Positions 51,907 through 60,836 of a DNA stretch of 64,000 bases are shown here, piece by piece. Source of the stretch: Akkermansiaceae bacterium UBA1315 (GTDB lineage: Bacteria; Verrucomicrobiota; Verrucomicrobiia; Verrucomicrobiales; Akkermansiaceae); assembly GCA_002307065.1 (NCBI GenBank), contig DBTN01000011.1, positions 13,475 through 77,474 on the forward strand, given 5' to 3'. Numbering within the stretch: position 1 is the first letter of the stretch; every line of letters starts with the position of its first letter. Both the position numbers and the translations under genes were made by a program. Below the pieces are notes generated by a model. That model saw only the letters and a program-made list of their open reading frames with translations. It did no database searches and had not been told where the DNA came from.

Positions 51907-54069
51907 ATGCAACCAACATCCCCTCATCAAAGTGAAGCTGCTCTTCATGCGATTGATTACTGGCAAGTGATTAAAAATCGGTATGGTGTGATTTTACTTA
52001 CCCTCCTGCTCGTTTTCATGACGGCTGCAGTCATCACCTACGTGATGCCTAAGAAGTACGAAAGCTATGCAACGATTGAGGTTAAGCCCCGGGGGCAGGA
52101 TTTGGCCCCTCTGGGAGTTCAGATGTCGGAATCGAAAGGGGGGGGGCGCTCCACTCCACAATTTTTCAACACGGAGTTTGAAAAAATCAAAAGCCGAAAT
52201 TCTTTATCGAAGGTTATTGATAATCTGGAGTTGGTGAATAAGTGGGGGATGGACAGGGAAAGGGTTCTTCAGACTCTCAAAAATATTGTAGATACTGAAA
52301 ATATCCGGGGTACGGATCTTATTTCGATCAACGTACGTCATGTGAATAAAGAGGATGCGCGCGATGTTGCTGCCGAAGTTGCTCGTGCATACAAAGATTA
52401 CCGCGAAGAAATCGAGAGTCGCGACGCCAATCGTTCGTTGGACGAGCTTAAAAAAGCGGTTCGTGAACAGGAAGATAAGGTCGAAGAGCGCCGCAAAGTT
52501 TTGTCCACGATCGTCCGCACGAAAGGTATTCTTTACACAGGGGAAGACTCATTCTTTCGCCAAAGTGGGCTGGATGAAAACCAGGGAGCCCAATCCGCTC
52601 TCGAGCGTTACAACGCTCTTGAACAAGAAAAAATGCAGTTGGCCAGTCAGATTGAGGGCCTTCTCAAATATACGAGTGATGAGTTGATCGTTTATGCTGC
52701 GGGCCTGGATCTTCCTGAGAACATCATTAAGTCTCTTCACCCTCAATATCTGGAGCTCAAAAGGCAGGTCGAAACTTTGAAAATCCAAGGTTTGGGCGAT
52801 AAACATCCAACCATTTTATCAACTCTTCAGTTGATTGAAGCGATGAAACGTCAACTCGACGAAGGAGTTGTGGGGCTGCGTGCCACGCTTCAAGCGCAGC
52901 TCGATCTTGCAGAAGATCGGCTCGCGAAGGTGGAGGTTCTCAAGGATGATAAAAAAGACGATGCCATCAAACGAGGCTTGGACGCTCAAGACTACGTCGA
53001 TGCCAAAAGAGATTTTGAAACAGATCAAGGACTGCTCCAATCGATGAAGCTCAAACTTATGGGCGAGCAGATCACCCAGAAGATGCCGGATGATGCTATC
53101 ATCGTTCACGATGATCCAGTCATTGCTCAAAGCCCGGTCAGTCCTAACGTCACTCTCAACCTCGCTCTTGGCGCGGTGGTCGGTCTTGTATTTGGAGTAG
53201 GTATTGCTTTCTTCCTCGAGTATCTCGATACTTCGGTGAAGAGTTTGGAAGATGTGGAGAGGTATCTCCAAGTTCCCGTTCTTGCGGTGATTCCGAAAGA
53301 CGTTGGCGTTCTGCATAAGCAAAGCGGAATGAGTCCAGATGCTGAGGCCTATCGGATTCTCCGTACCAACATTGAATTCAATCGGAAAAATCCTGAAGAT
53401 AATTCGATCACGGTTGTTTCCGGTGGCGCTGGAGAAGGAAAGTCGACCACTTTGGTCAATTTGGCCTATATCTGTGCTCAGGGGGGCTATACCACGTTGA
53501 TGATCGATGGTGACTTGCGTCGTCCAAGGCTCCATACATTCTTTGACATTAATAACTCTGTGGGTCTGACCAACTATTTGACCACAGAGTTGATGTTGGA
53601 AGACGTGATTCTTCAAACGCCGGTTGATAATCTTTATTTCATGCCTTCCGGAATTCTTCCCGCCGACGCTGCGGGTATTCTGAACTCCCGTCGGATGTCG
53701 GAACTCATTCAAGACGTCAAGCAGCGTTTCGACCTGGTTCTTGTCGATAGCCCTCCAATTTTGGGGGTCAGCGACGCATCCGTATTGGCTAGTGAGGTCG
53801 ACCTGACCATGATCGTCGTCCAGCACCGGAAGCTTCCTCGGAATATGCTGGTTCGCGTCAAACAGGCCGTCGAAAATGTTGGTGGCCATGTGATCGGTGT
53901 CGTGTTGAACAATGTCGATGTTCGCAGCGATAGCCAGTATCAGTATTACACGAGCTACTATACCTATTACGCTCCTGCCGAATCCCAAGTTGGACCACCG
54001 ATGAGCTCATCGGCTGAATCGATCAAGCCCCAGCCGATTTCGAAGGGAAGAGACACCGAGCTTTATTAA
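51907..54069 (+). CDS. Polysaccharide co-polymerase and tyrosine autokinase (Wzc/GumC-BY-kinase)
   Basis: The 720-residue inner-membrane protein controls chain length and export of an exopolysaccharide. The N-terminal Wzz domain begins near DYWQVIKNRYGVILLTLLLV (first helix). A long periplasmic coiled coil lies at about 150-400, and the second helix LNLALGAVVGLVFGVGIAFF is near 425. The cytosolic BY-kinase has Walker A SGGAGEGKSTTLVNLA (near 506), Walker A' LMIDGDLRRPRLH and Walker B LVLVDSPP. The C-terminal Tyr cluster (QYQYYTSYYTYYAP, about 677-690) is the autophosphorylation site. Glycosyltransferases are absent nearby. ACCGGT is absent. Confidence 0.93.
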   Translation: MQPTSPHQSEAALHAIDYWQVIKNRYGVILLTLLLVFMTAAVITYVMPKKYESYATIEVKPRGQDLAPLGVQMSESKGGGRSTPQFFNTEFEKIKSRNSLSKVIDNLELVNKWGMDRERVLQTLKNIVDTENIRGTDLISINVRHVNKEDARDVAAEVARAYKDYREEIESRDANRSLDELKKAVREQEDKVEERRKVLSTIVRTKGILYTGEDSFFRQSGLDENQGAQSALERYNALEQEKMQLASQIEGLLKYTSDELIVYAAGLDLPENIIKSLHPQYLELKRQVETLKIQGLGDKHPTILSTLQLIEAMKRQLDEGVVGLRATLQAQLDLAEDRLAKVEVLKDDKKDDAIKRGLDAQDYVDAKRDFETDQGLLQSMKLKLMGEQITQKMPDDAIIVHDDPVIAQSPVSPNVTLNLALGAVVGLVFGVGIAFFLEYLDTSVKSLEDVERYLQVPVLAVIPKDVGVLHKQSGMSPDAEAYRILRTNIEFNRKNPEDNSITVVSGGAGEGKSTTLVNLAYICAQGGYTTLMIDGDLRRPRLHTFFDINNSVGLTNYLTTELMLEDVILQTPVDNLYFMPSGILPADAAGILNSRRMSELIQDVKQRFDLVLVDSPPILGVSDASVLASEVDLTMIVVQHRKLPRNMLVRVKQAVENVGGHVIGVVLNNVDVRSDSQYQYYTSYYTYYAPAESQVGPPMSSSAESIKPQPISKGRDTELY

Positions 54070-54095
54070 TTCATTCCCATACCAATTCTAAAGTT

Positions 54096-54665
54096 ATGAA
54101 TCTAAAAGCAATCTGTACGGCCCTGTTGGCCTTCGCTTGTTTTGCGAGTCCAGTAATCGCTCAGTCATTGATCAAACCCGGTCGCGCGATTCAGGTGTCG
54201 ATCAAAGGGGTTCCGCCCGACGAGCAGAGCAAAATCGACGGGATGTATCCGGTTTCCGAAAGTGGCATGATCAACATGCCGCACATCGGTTTGATGCGAG
54301 CTGCTGGAATGCGTGCCGAGGATTTAGCTGCGTCTATCCAGGCAACCTATCGGAGTCGCGAAATTTATCGTAACCCGACCATTCAGGTTTTCGGTTCTAC
54401 GATTGAAACCATCGACAAGCAAGTGGTTCACCTAGGTGGTCAGGTTCGCCGTCCGGGCCAAGTGGAGTATACGCCTGGCCTCACCTTGTGGCAGGCGATT
54501 CAGGCTGCCGGTGGTTCTACTGAGTTTGGAAGCATGAAGCGAGTGAAACTGATTCGTGGTACTTCGCAGAAAACGTTCGACCTTACCCAGTCCCAGTTCA
54601 TGCGCGTTCCGCTTGAGCAGAACGACGTGATTGATATCCCTCAGAAAAACTGGATTGGCCAGTAA
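54096..54665 (+). CDS. Wza-like polysaccharide export protein
   Basis: The 189-residue exported protein has a signal peptide (MNLKAICTALLAFACFASPVIAQ) without lipobox Cys. The Poly_export domain runs from LIKPGRAIQVSIKGVPPDE through ESGMINMPHIGLM to RAEDLAASIQATY. One SLBB domain follows (VVHLGGQVRRPGQVEY, then LTLWQAIQAAGGSTEFG). It is shorter than Wza, lacking the C-terminal amphipathic helix that forms the outer-membrane pore, so another protein (perhaps the barrel at 50561) may form the channel. It is 26 bases after the BY-kinase gene. Confidence 0.9.
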   Translation: MNLKAICTALLAFACFASPVIAQSLIKPGRAIQVSIKGVPPDEQSKIDGMYPVSESGMINMPHIGLMRAAGMRAEDLAASIQATYRSREIYRNPTIQVFGSTIETIDKQVVHLGGQVRRPGQVEYTPGLTLWQAIQAAGGSTEFGSMKRVKLIRGTSQKTFDLTQSQFMRVPLEQNDVIDIPQKNWIGQ

Positions 54666-54690
54666 CTGAAGCCCAAAGCCGAGATCTGCA

Positions 54691-55383
54691 ATGCGTTGGT
54701 TTCGCAAGGGTCTCCCGGTTTTTCTGTTTTATTTCTCTCTATGCATTTCGGAAGGAGCTCCTGAGGTTCCTTCCGAAATTTTTTTGCGTCTTGCGTCTGC
54801 GAACTTTCGCCAGCGGGAGATTGCCGAGACTGACTTGTTCAATTGGGTAAAAGCTCAGCCTCGATCACGACTGAAGGAAGTGATTCTTCAGTCCGAAATG
54901 AGCGAGGACCCGGAGATTCGGCTCCGGTGCCTTTCAGTCATCCGAGCGCTGGCGATGGAGGATTACCGAAATGAAGGAGAAGGTTATTTGGGGATTATGA
55001 TGCGAGAGGAGTGGGTAGGAGAGCCGGCGGGGCCTCCCCGGTATGGCGTCAGAGTTACCAGCGTCGTTCCCAAAGGTGCTGCCGAACGTGGAAACCTCGC
55101 TGTCAGGGATCTGATCGTGGAGATCGAGGGGCAAGGCTGGACTGAACCGGGAGCCGCGGATCGTTTCACCCATCAAATTCGTCGGACAAAGCCCGGGACT
55201 CCCGTGACCTTGAAAATCATCCGCAACAAGGAGCCCCTCATTTTAAAGCTGATGCTTGACCGGAGGCCTCCAATTCAACCTAATCCGATGGGGAGGGGGC
55301 CATTCGATCTCGAAACCCAAGACCGGCTGGCGAAAGACGCATATTTTAAAAAGTGGCTGGATCGTCACCAAAAACAGAAGTAG
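54691..55383 (+). CDS. Exported PDZ-domain protein
   Basis: The 230-residue protein has a signal peptide (GLPVFLFYFSLCISEGAP). A helical region resembling HEAT-type repeats follows (about 30-90: ANFRQREIAETDLFNWVK, then DPEIRLRCLSVIRAL), and a PDZ domain is at about 98-180 (YLGIMMREEW, VRVTSVVPKGAAERGNL, LIVEIEGQGWTE). No protease motif is present. It lies 25 bases after the Wza-like gene and before the Tsp-type protease. An intrinsic-terminator-like hairpin sits inside its first codons (54745-54785), which would limit read-through from upstream. Confidence 0.78.
   Translation: MRWFRKGLPVFLFYFSLCISEGAPEVPSEIFLRLASANFRQREIAETDLFNWVKAQPRSRLKEVILQSEMSEDPEIRLRCLSVIRALAMEDYRNEGEGYLGIMMREEWVGEPAGPPRYGVRVTSVVPKGAAERGNLAVRDLIVEIEGQGWTEPGAADRFTHQIRRTKPGTPVTLKIIRNKEPLILKLMLDRRPPIQPNPMGRGPFDLETQDRLAKDAYFKKWLDRHQKQK
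54745..54785 (+). terminator. Terminator-like hairpin inside the PDZ gene
   Basis: The 12-bp perfect stem atttcggaagga (54745-54756) / tccttccgaaat (54768-54779) with an 11-base loop is followed by a run of seven Ts (54779-54785). It has the form of a strong intrinsic terminator but is coding, just after the signal peptide. Confidence 0.6.
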
Positions 55384-55463
55384 CTTTTTTTGACATTTTT
55401 ATCCGTCGACATCGCTTTAACCAGTGGCACGTTGCTGAAATATTCTGACTAATTTTTGATGTT

Positions 55464-57722
55464 ATGATCCCATTCCGATTCCATAAAGCCGCTCTCGCTG
55501 CCGCTATGATCGCAACGTCCTCGTCGGCGTTTGCTCAGCAGGCTGACTTTAACGAGGTGGGTCGTCAGATGGCGATCATGTTGCAAAACAATCATTTCGC
55601 GAAATTACCGTTTAACGCCGAGCTGGGTCGGAGGTTCCTTGATGACTATATCAAAGATCTTGATTCTGGACGCCTTTATTTCACTCAGGAAGATGTCGAC
55701 GGATTTCGTGTGAAATATGGAGATCAATTGAACGAGTTGCTCCTTCAGCGCAACAGCATGCAGGTGGCAAACGAGGTATACCGGGTCTTCGAGCAACGGG
55801 TGGAACAGCGTGTTGCTCAAACAGAACAGATTTTAAAAGAGGATCATTTCGACTTTGCCAAAAACGAATTTGTGGCAGCGAGTCGTAAAGACGCCGTTTG
55901 GCCAAAAAATGACAAAGAGGCTGCAGATTTGTGGAGACTCCAAATCAAGGAAGCGGTGCTCGCTGAAAATCTACGTCGCGAGATGCTCGCAAAAATGGCG
56001 AAGGAGCAGGGTAAGCCCGATCCCGGAGTAGATGATCGGGACCCAAAGGAAAAAATCTCTCTTCGATACAAGCGTTTCCTGACCAGTGTGAAAGATGTCG
56101 ATGAAGAAGACATCGCCAATTATTTTTTGAGCTCGGTCGCTCGCGGCTGCGATCCTCATACCGACTACATGAGCTATCGTGAGATGAGCCGGTTTAAGGA
56201 TGGAATGAAAAACGAGCTGGTTGGCATTGGAGCCTTGCTTCAAGCGGAGGAAGACGGCGCGACCAAAATCATGGGAATTGTTGTCGGCGGACCGGCCGAT
56301 CGCGAAAGCACTCTCAAACTCAATGATCGCGTAGTCGCGGTTGATAGCCTGAACACTGGAAAGGCCGAGGACATGATCGACATCATGTTCATGAAAATCG
56401 ACAAGGTCGTCGATTACATCCGCGGCAAAGAAGGTACCTCAGTTGCGCTGAAAATCGAGCCTGCGGGTGGCGCTCCTGGTGAGACGAAAATCGTGGTGAT
56501 CGAGCGCGGTAAAGTTGAACTCAAGGATGAGCAAGCCAGTGGCGAAGTGATTGAGATGAAATCCGACCAAGGCGCGCCTCGGCGAATTGGGGTCATCACC
56601 CTGCCCTCGTTTTACGCAGACTTCGAAGAAGGAACGACGCGTTGCTCCGTGGATGTTGAAAGAATCCTTGGTCGACTGATCGAGGAAAAAATCGATGGGC
56701 TGATTCTTGATTTACGCAACAACGGCGGCGGGTCGTTGGAGGAAGTCCGTCGGATGACCGGTTTCTTCATCAATCGCGGACCAGTTGTTCAGGTGAAAAA
56801 TCATCTTGGTCAGGTCCAAGTGAAGGAAGCTGAAAACGGCAAACCGATCTATGACGGACCGATGGTCGTGATGACGGACAAGAGCAGTGCTTCAGCTAGC
56901 GAGATTCTCGCGGGCGCGCTCCAAGATTACAATCGTGCGGTTATCGTCGGTGAGTCTTCGACCTTCGGAAAAGGAACCGTGCAGCAACCGATGGATATCG
57001 GCAGAATGCTTCCTCTTTTTGCCAACCGCAATCGCGCGGGCTACCTCAAGGTCACCATCCAGAAATTCTATCGGCCGTCGGGTTCCTCCACTCAGATGGA
57101 CGGAGTGGTTCCGAATCTCGTGTTGCCTAGCCTGACCGATGCGCTGGAGATGGGTGAAGCGTATCTTAACAACGCCCTGCCTCATGATCGCATCCGGCCC
57201 GCAGCGGATTTTAAAGTGCTGGATGCAAATTCCCTCTTCGTCCCACGGTTAAAGGAGTTGAGTCAGGAGCGGGTGAAAGGAAATAAAGATTTCACCTACG
57301 TCATCGAGGACGTTCTCAAAGCGAAAGAGCGCATCAAACTGAACAAAATTTCGCTCAATAAGGCCGAGCGCCAAAAAGAACTCGCTGAAGCCGAAGCGCT
57401 TCAAGATGCTCGCAATGCCGAGCGTCGGGAGCGATTTGCGAAGATCGCGGAATCGGACAAAAAGTCTCTGAAGTTCTTTAAGCTGACTCTTGATGATCTT
57501 GATGCCGGTAATCCGATGCGTCCGTACGATCCTGCTGCCGAGAATGCCGATTACATGCGTCGCGCGAAGGATGAAGCCGCAGAATTGGACGACAGTCCTA
57601 AATGGCCAACAGGGTTGGATCCCGTCAAACGCGAGTCGTTGATGGTCGCCCGAGATTTGGTAGGACTTACGGAAAACGCCAAGATGGCAGGCGTGCTGAA
57701 GATGAATGGAGAAGTTCGGTAA
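55464..57722 (+). CDS. Tail-specific (carboxy-terminal processing) protease, Prc/Tsp type
   Basis: The 752-residue periplasmic S41 serine protease trims C-termini of envelope proteins. It has a signal peptide (FHKAALAAAMIATSSSAFAQ) and an N-terminal helical domain. A PDZ domain (about 245-330, GALLQAEEDGATKIMGIVVG) and the S41 core follow: LILDLRNNGGGSLEEVRRMTG, the catalytic Ser in MTDKSSASASEILAGALQ (near 474) and the catalytic Lys in GESSTFGKGTVQQP (near 503). A long C-terminal domain (DUF3340-type, from about 580) makes it Prc-like rather than the short CtpA form. TTGACA at 55390 may be part of its promoter. The stop overlaps the yggS start (TAATG). Confidence 0.95.
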   Translation: MIPFRFHKAALAAAMIATSSSAFAQQADFNEVGRQMAIMLQNNHFAKLPFNAELGRRFLDDYIKDLDSGRLYFTQEDVDGFRVKYGDQLNELLLQRNSMQVANEVYRVFEQRVEQRVAQTEQILKEDHFDFAKNEFVAASRKDAVWPKNDKEAADLWRLQIKEAVLAENLRREMLAKMAKEQGKPDPGVDDRDPKEKISLRYKRFLTSVKDVDEEDIANYFLSSVARGCDPHTDYMSYREMSRFKDGMKNELVGIGALLQAEEDGATKIMGIVVGGPADRESTLKLNDRVVAVDSLNTGKAEDMIDIMFMKIDKVVDYIRGKEGTSVALKIEPAGGAPGETKIVVIERGKVELKDEQASGEVIEMKSDQGAPRRIGVITLPSFYADFEEGTTRCSVDVERILGRLIEEKIDGLILDLRNNGGGSLEEVRRMTGFFINRGPVVQVKNHLGQVQVKEAENGKPIYDGPMVVMTDKSSASASEILAGALQDYNRAVIVGESSTFGKGTVQQPMDIGRMLPLFANRNRAGYLKVTIQKFYRPSGSSTQMDGVVPNLVLPSLTDALEMGEAYLNNALPHDRIRPAADFKVLDANSLFVPRLKELSQERVKGNKDFTYVIEDVLKAKERIKLNKISLNKAERQKELAEAEALQDARNAERRERFAKIAESDKKSLKFFKLTLDDLDAGNPMRPYDPAAENADYMRRAKDEAAELDDSPKWPTGLDPVKRESLMVARDLVGLTENAKMAGVLKMNGEVR

Positions 57723-58429
57723 TGTCTGACATCGCTGCGAATCTTCAAAAGATCCGAGATCAGATTGAGCGTGCCTGTGAAATATCAGGTCGCTCACCCA
57801 ATTCTGTCCAACTGATCGCCGTTTCTAAAACGTTTCCTGCCGAGGCGATTCGTGAAGCCGCAGAAGCGGGCCAGCTTGTTTTCGGAGAAAGCAAACTTCA
57901 GGAGGCCGAACCGAAGATGGAAGGTCTCCCATCAAAACTGCAGTGGCACTTCATCGGCAGAATCCAACGGAACAAAGTTCGGAAATTGCTTCCACTGTTC
58001 CCCTTTCTCCACGCGATCGATTCGTTTCGCTTAGCGGAATATACGTCCGTAATCGCCGAGGAACTCGGGCTGTTTCCTCAAGTTTTCCTTCAGGTAAACG
58101 TCGGAGGAGAGCTGTCAAAGGGCGGTTTCGAACCGACTGAGCTGGAAGCGGAAATGGAAAAGCTGCTGCTCCTAAAACGGTTGGAGATTCAAGGTCTGAT
58201 GGCGATCCCTCCCGCAGGACCCGATGAAGAATCGGCTCGAAAATGGTTTATTGAATTGCGCGAGCTTCGTGACCGAATGGAGGAAAAATTCGGCGTTAAA
58301 CTCCCCGGCTTGAGCATGGGAATGAGTGCGGATTTTCGGATCGCGATCGAAGAAGGTGCAACCCACGTCCGGGTAGGTTCGGCTATTTTCGGTGGGCGCC
58401 GATATCGGGTGGACGGCGAACTCGGATAA
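57722..58429 (+). CDS. YggS/PLPBP pyridoxal-phosphate homeostasis protein
   Basis: The 235-residue fold type III PLP protein controls free pyridoxal phosphate. It has LIAVSKTFPAEAIREA with the PLP Lys (about residue 38), VFGESKLQEAEPKM, LQWHFIGRIQRNKVRKLL, then VFLQVNVGGELSKGGF and LSMGMSADFRIAIEEGATHV, which hold the phosphate. It is complete and typical in length. It starts by overlapping the protease stop (TAATG), followed by DUF971 and recG, probably one transcript. Confidence 0.93.
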   Translation: MSDIAANLQKIRDQIERACEISGRSPNSVQLIAVSKTFPAEAIREAAEAGQLVFGESKLQEAEPKMEGLPSKLQWHFIGRIQRNKVRKLLPLFPFLHAIDSFRLAEYTSVIAEELGLFPQVFLQVNVGGELSKGGFEPTELEAEMEKLLLLKRLEIQGLMAIPPAGPDEESARKWFIELRELRDRMEEKFGVKLPGLSMGMSADFRIAIEEGATHVRVGSAIFGGRRYRVDGELG

Positions 58430-58443
58430 GCGATGATTCGGCC

Positions 58444-58758
58444 ATGGCCGTCTTTCTCGAACAAGCAGTCGTTATTGGAAACGAACTTGCCCTTTCTTTC
58501 TCCGATGATGTGGAGGCGTATCTCGAATTATCGATGCTGCGTCGCGCGTGTCCCTGTGCGGGATGTCAGGGGGAACCGGACGCCTTGGGGCGGGTCGTCC
58601 GCCCCACTGTCGAGTATGGAGCGCGATCTTTTGAGCTGTTGAAATTCGAACAAATTGGCGGTTACGCGATTCAGCTGTTTTGGGCGGATGGGCATTCGTC
58701 CGGGATTTATAGTTATTCGTATTTGCTGCGCCTTTCGGGGCTGCCCGCGAACGGATGA
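58444..58758 (+). CDS. DUF971 (gamma-butyrobetaine hydroxylase N-terminal-like) protein
   Basis: The 104-residue protein has the features of DUF971: LSFSDDVEAYLELSMLRRAC, CPCAGCQG with three cysteines, and IQLFWADGHSSGIYSYSYLL. The cysteines and the fold suggest zinc binding; homologues occur as the N-terminal domain of butyrobetaine dioxygenases and near iron-sulfur assembly genes. The exact role is not established. It starts 14 bases after yggS and precedes recG by 18 bases. Confidence 0.88.
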   Translation: MAVFLEQAVVIGNELALSFSDDVEAYLELSMLRRACPCAGCQGEPDALGRVVRPTVEYGARSFELLKFEQIGGYAIQLFWADGHSSGIYSYSYLLRLSGLPANG

Positions 58759-58776
58759 TCTTACCTATTTTAATCC

Positions 58777-60834
58777 GTGATATCTGTTGCTGATTCATTG
58801 TCCGGGATTTCGTTCATTCCAACGAAGGACGCCGCCGCATTAGCGGCTGCAGGGATTTTGGAAGTGGGTCAGCTTTTCGAATATTTGCCACGTCGCCATG
58901 AGGATCGAAGACGTTTTGATGCTTTTCCGAATCAGGCGACGGCGACCCCTGTTACGCTTCGAGGAATGGTTGTCGACGCAGCCCTCAAGCATTTTGGTCC
59001 CGGTCGGCGGTTCTATGAGGCGGTGGTGATGGATGGAACGGGCACGGTTTTCGGCTCAGGCAAAGTCACCTGCCGATGGTATAACATGCCCTTCATTCAA
59101 AAGCTGGTGGCCACCGGTCAGCAAATCATTATCTACGGAAAGGTTAAGGAATTGACAGGGAGATTGATCATCGATCATCCCGAATTCGAGATTGTGAAAG
59201 ATGAGGAAGATGAGACTTCGATCCATATCGAACGGCTCGTCCCAATCTATAAAAACATTCCCGGGATCGCCCAACGACGTCTCAGAGAAATCATCTATCA
59301 GCTATTGCGGGAGATCCGCGATGAACGTCTAGCGCCCACTCATGAACTGGTTGCCGATTTCCCACGCAGCCGAGCCCTGCGTGAGGCGCATTTCCCCGAG
59401 TCGATCGAAAGCGCTTTCGCTTCCAGACGAAGATTGGCCTTGGACGAATTTTTCGCTCTGCAACTGAACGTCGTGTGGAAAAGAGCGAGATATCATGAGC
59501 GTGTCGGCCGTGTGCTTGGGAAACGGACAACCTCTCTCAAAAGATTTTATGAAAGTTTGCCCTTTGATTTGACCGGTGCGCAAAAACGTTCGATTCGCGA
59601 GATTCTTTCGGACATGCGCGAGCCTCGACCGATGAACCGGTTGTTGCAGGGGGACGTCGGTGCAGGGAAAACATTCGTGGCCATGGCAGCCATGTTGCTC
59701 GCCATTGATTCCGGGTGTCAGGCGGCATTGATGGCTCCGACACAAATTCTCGCCGAACAACATTATTTAACTTTTTGCCGCTGGTTAGGGCCTTTGGGAA
59801 TCCGCATCGCGCTGCAGACAGGCAATCGGCAAGATCGCAATCATTTGCCGCTCGATGGCGCGCCGCAGATTATCATTGGAACGCACGCGTTGTTTTTTGA
59901 TTCGGTCGCCTTTTCTGATTTGGGTTTTGTGGTGATCGATGAGCAGCACAAATTCGGAGTGGCTCAGCGTGCCGCGTTGATCGGGCAGGGGACGGTACCA
60001 GATGTTCTGGTGATGACGGCGACGCCGATTCCGAGAACGTTAACGATGACGATCTATGGCGACTTGGATGTTTCCCTTCTTGATGAAAAACCGCCGGGTC
60101 GGGGGAAAATCGTAACCGGTGTCCGCATCGCTGCAAAGCAGAGTGATGTCACGAAATTTGTCAAAAGTCAGCTCGCAGAAGGAAGGCAAGTGTATTTGGT
60201 TTATCCGCTGGTGGACGAGAGTGAAACTCTGAAAGTTGAAAGCGCCACCGAAGCTTTTGAGAAGTGGAAAAAGCGGCTGAGTTCTCATCACGTCGGGCTC
60301 ATCCATGGAAAGCTAAGGCCCGAAGAAAAAGAGGAGGTCATGCGGCGATTCCGGGATGGTGAAATTTCGGCGCTGGTCGCAACGACGGTTATTGAGGTCG
60401 GGGTTGACGTTCCGAACGCGACGGTGATGATCCTCAATCACGCCGAACGATTTGGATTGGCGCAGATTCATCAGCTTCGTGGCCGGATCGGTCGCGGAGA
60501 GCACAAAGGTTATTGCGTGCTTCTAACCGATGGGAAAAACCCAGAGAGCTTGGAAAAACTGCGAGTCATGGAAAGGACCTCCGATGGTTTTGAGATTGCT
60601 GAAGCCGATCTGAGAATGCGCGGGCCGGGCGATGTTTTGGGGACGATGCAAAGTGGATTGTCGGATTTGAAATTCGCCGATTTTTTGGCCGATACCGCTT
60701 TGCTCCGGGAGGCTCGCGATTTGGCGGAAGCTGTATTAAAAGAAGATCCGCAGCTCGATGGAATACATCAAAAACTGCGGACCTTGATTACCGGGCAAAC
60801 CTTGGGTTCACCTTCTCTGCCAAGTACGGCGTGA
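58777..60834 (+). CDS. recG: ATP-dependent DNA helicase RecG
   Basis: RecG remodels stalled replication forks and branch-migrates recombination intermediates. The 685-residue protein has the N-terminal wedge/OB domain, including QLFEYLPRRHEDRR and GTGTVFGSGKVTCRWYN. Superfamily 2 helicase motifs follow: Walker A LLQGDVGAGKTFVAMAA (near 291), ALMAPTQILAEQHY, DEQHKFGVAQR (near 388), VMTATPIPRTL, then TTVIEVGVDVPNA and QLRGRIGRGEHKG. The C-terminal TRG region (SLEKLRVMERTSDGFEIAE) is conserved. It starts with GTG at 58777. The stop is 2 bases from the convergent dehydrogenase stop. Confidence 0.97.
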   Translation: MISVADSLSGISFIPTKDAAALAAAGILEVGQLFEYLPRRHEDRRRFDAFPNQATATPVTLRGMVVDAALKHFGPGRRFYEAVVMDGTGTVFGSGKVTCRWYNMPFIQKLVATGQQIIIYGKVKELTGRLIIDHPEFEIVKDEEDETSIHIERLVPIYKNIPGIAQRRLREIIYQLLREIRDERLAPTHELVADFPRSRALREAHFPESIESAFASRRRLALDEFFALQLNVVWKRARYHERVGRVLGKRTTSLKRFYESLPFDLTGAQKRSIREILSDMREPRPMNRLLQGDVGAGKTFVAMAAMLLAIDSGCQAALMAPTQILAEQHYLTFCRWLGPLGIRIALQTGNRQDRNHLPLDGAPQIIIGTHALFFDSVAFSDLGFVVIDEQHKFGVAQRAALIGQGTVPDVLVMTATPIPRTLTMTIYGDLDVSLLDEKPPGRGKIVTGVRIAAKQSDVTKFVKSQLAEGRQVYLVYPLVDESETLKVESATEAFEKWKKRLSSHHVGLIHGKLRPEEKEEVMRRFRDGEISALVATTVIEVGVDVPNATVMILNHAERFGLAQIHQLRGRIGRGEHKGYCVLLTDGKNPESLEKLRVMERTSDGFEIAEADLRMRGPGDVLGTMQSGLSDLKFADFLADTALLREARDLAEAVLKEDPQLDGIHQKLRTLITGQTLGSPSLPSTA

Positions 60835-60836
60835 GC

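Noticed and set aside
52819..53988. 389-codon open frame antisense to the BY-kinase gene
   Set aside because: No signal, motif or start context; the kinase on the plus strand has all Walker motifs.
49673..57000. Integrated element at tRNA-Gly
   Set aside because: The motif-poor block begins there, but no integrase and no repeat of the tRNA 3' end were seen downstream, so an integrative element is not claimed.
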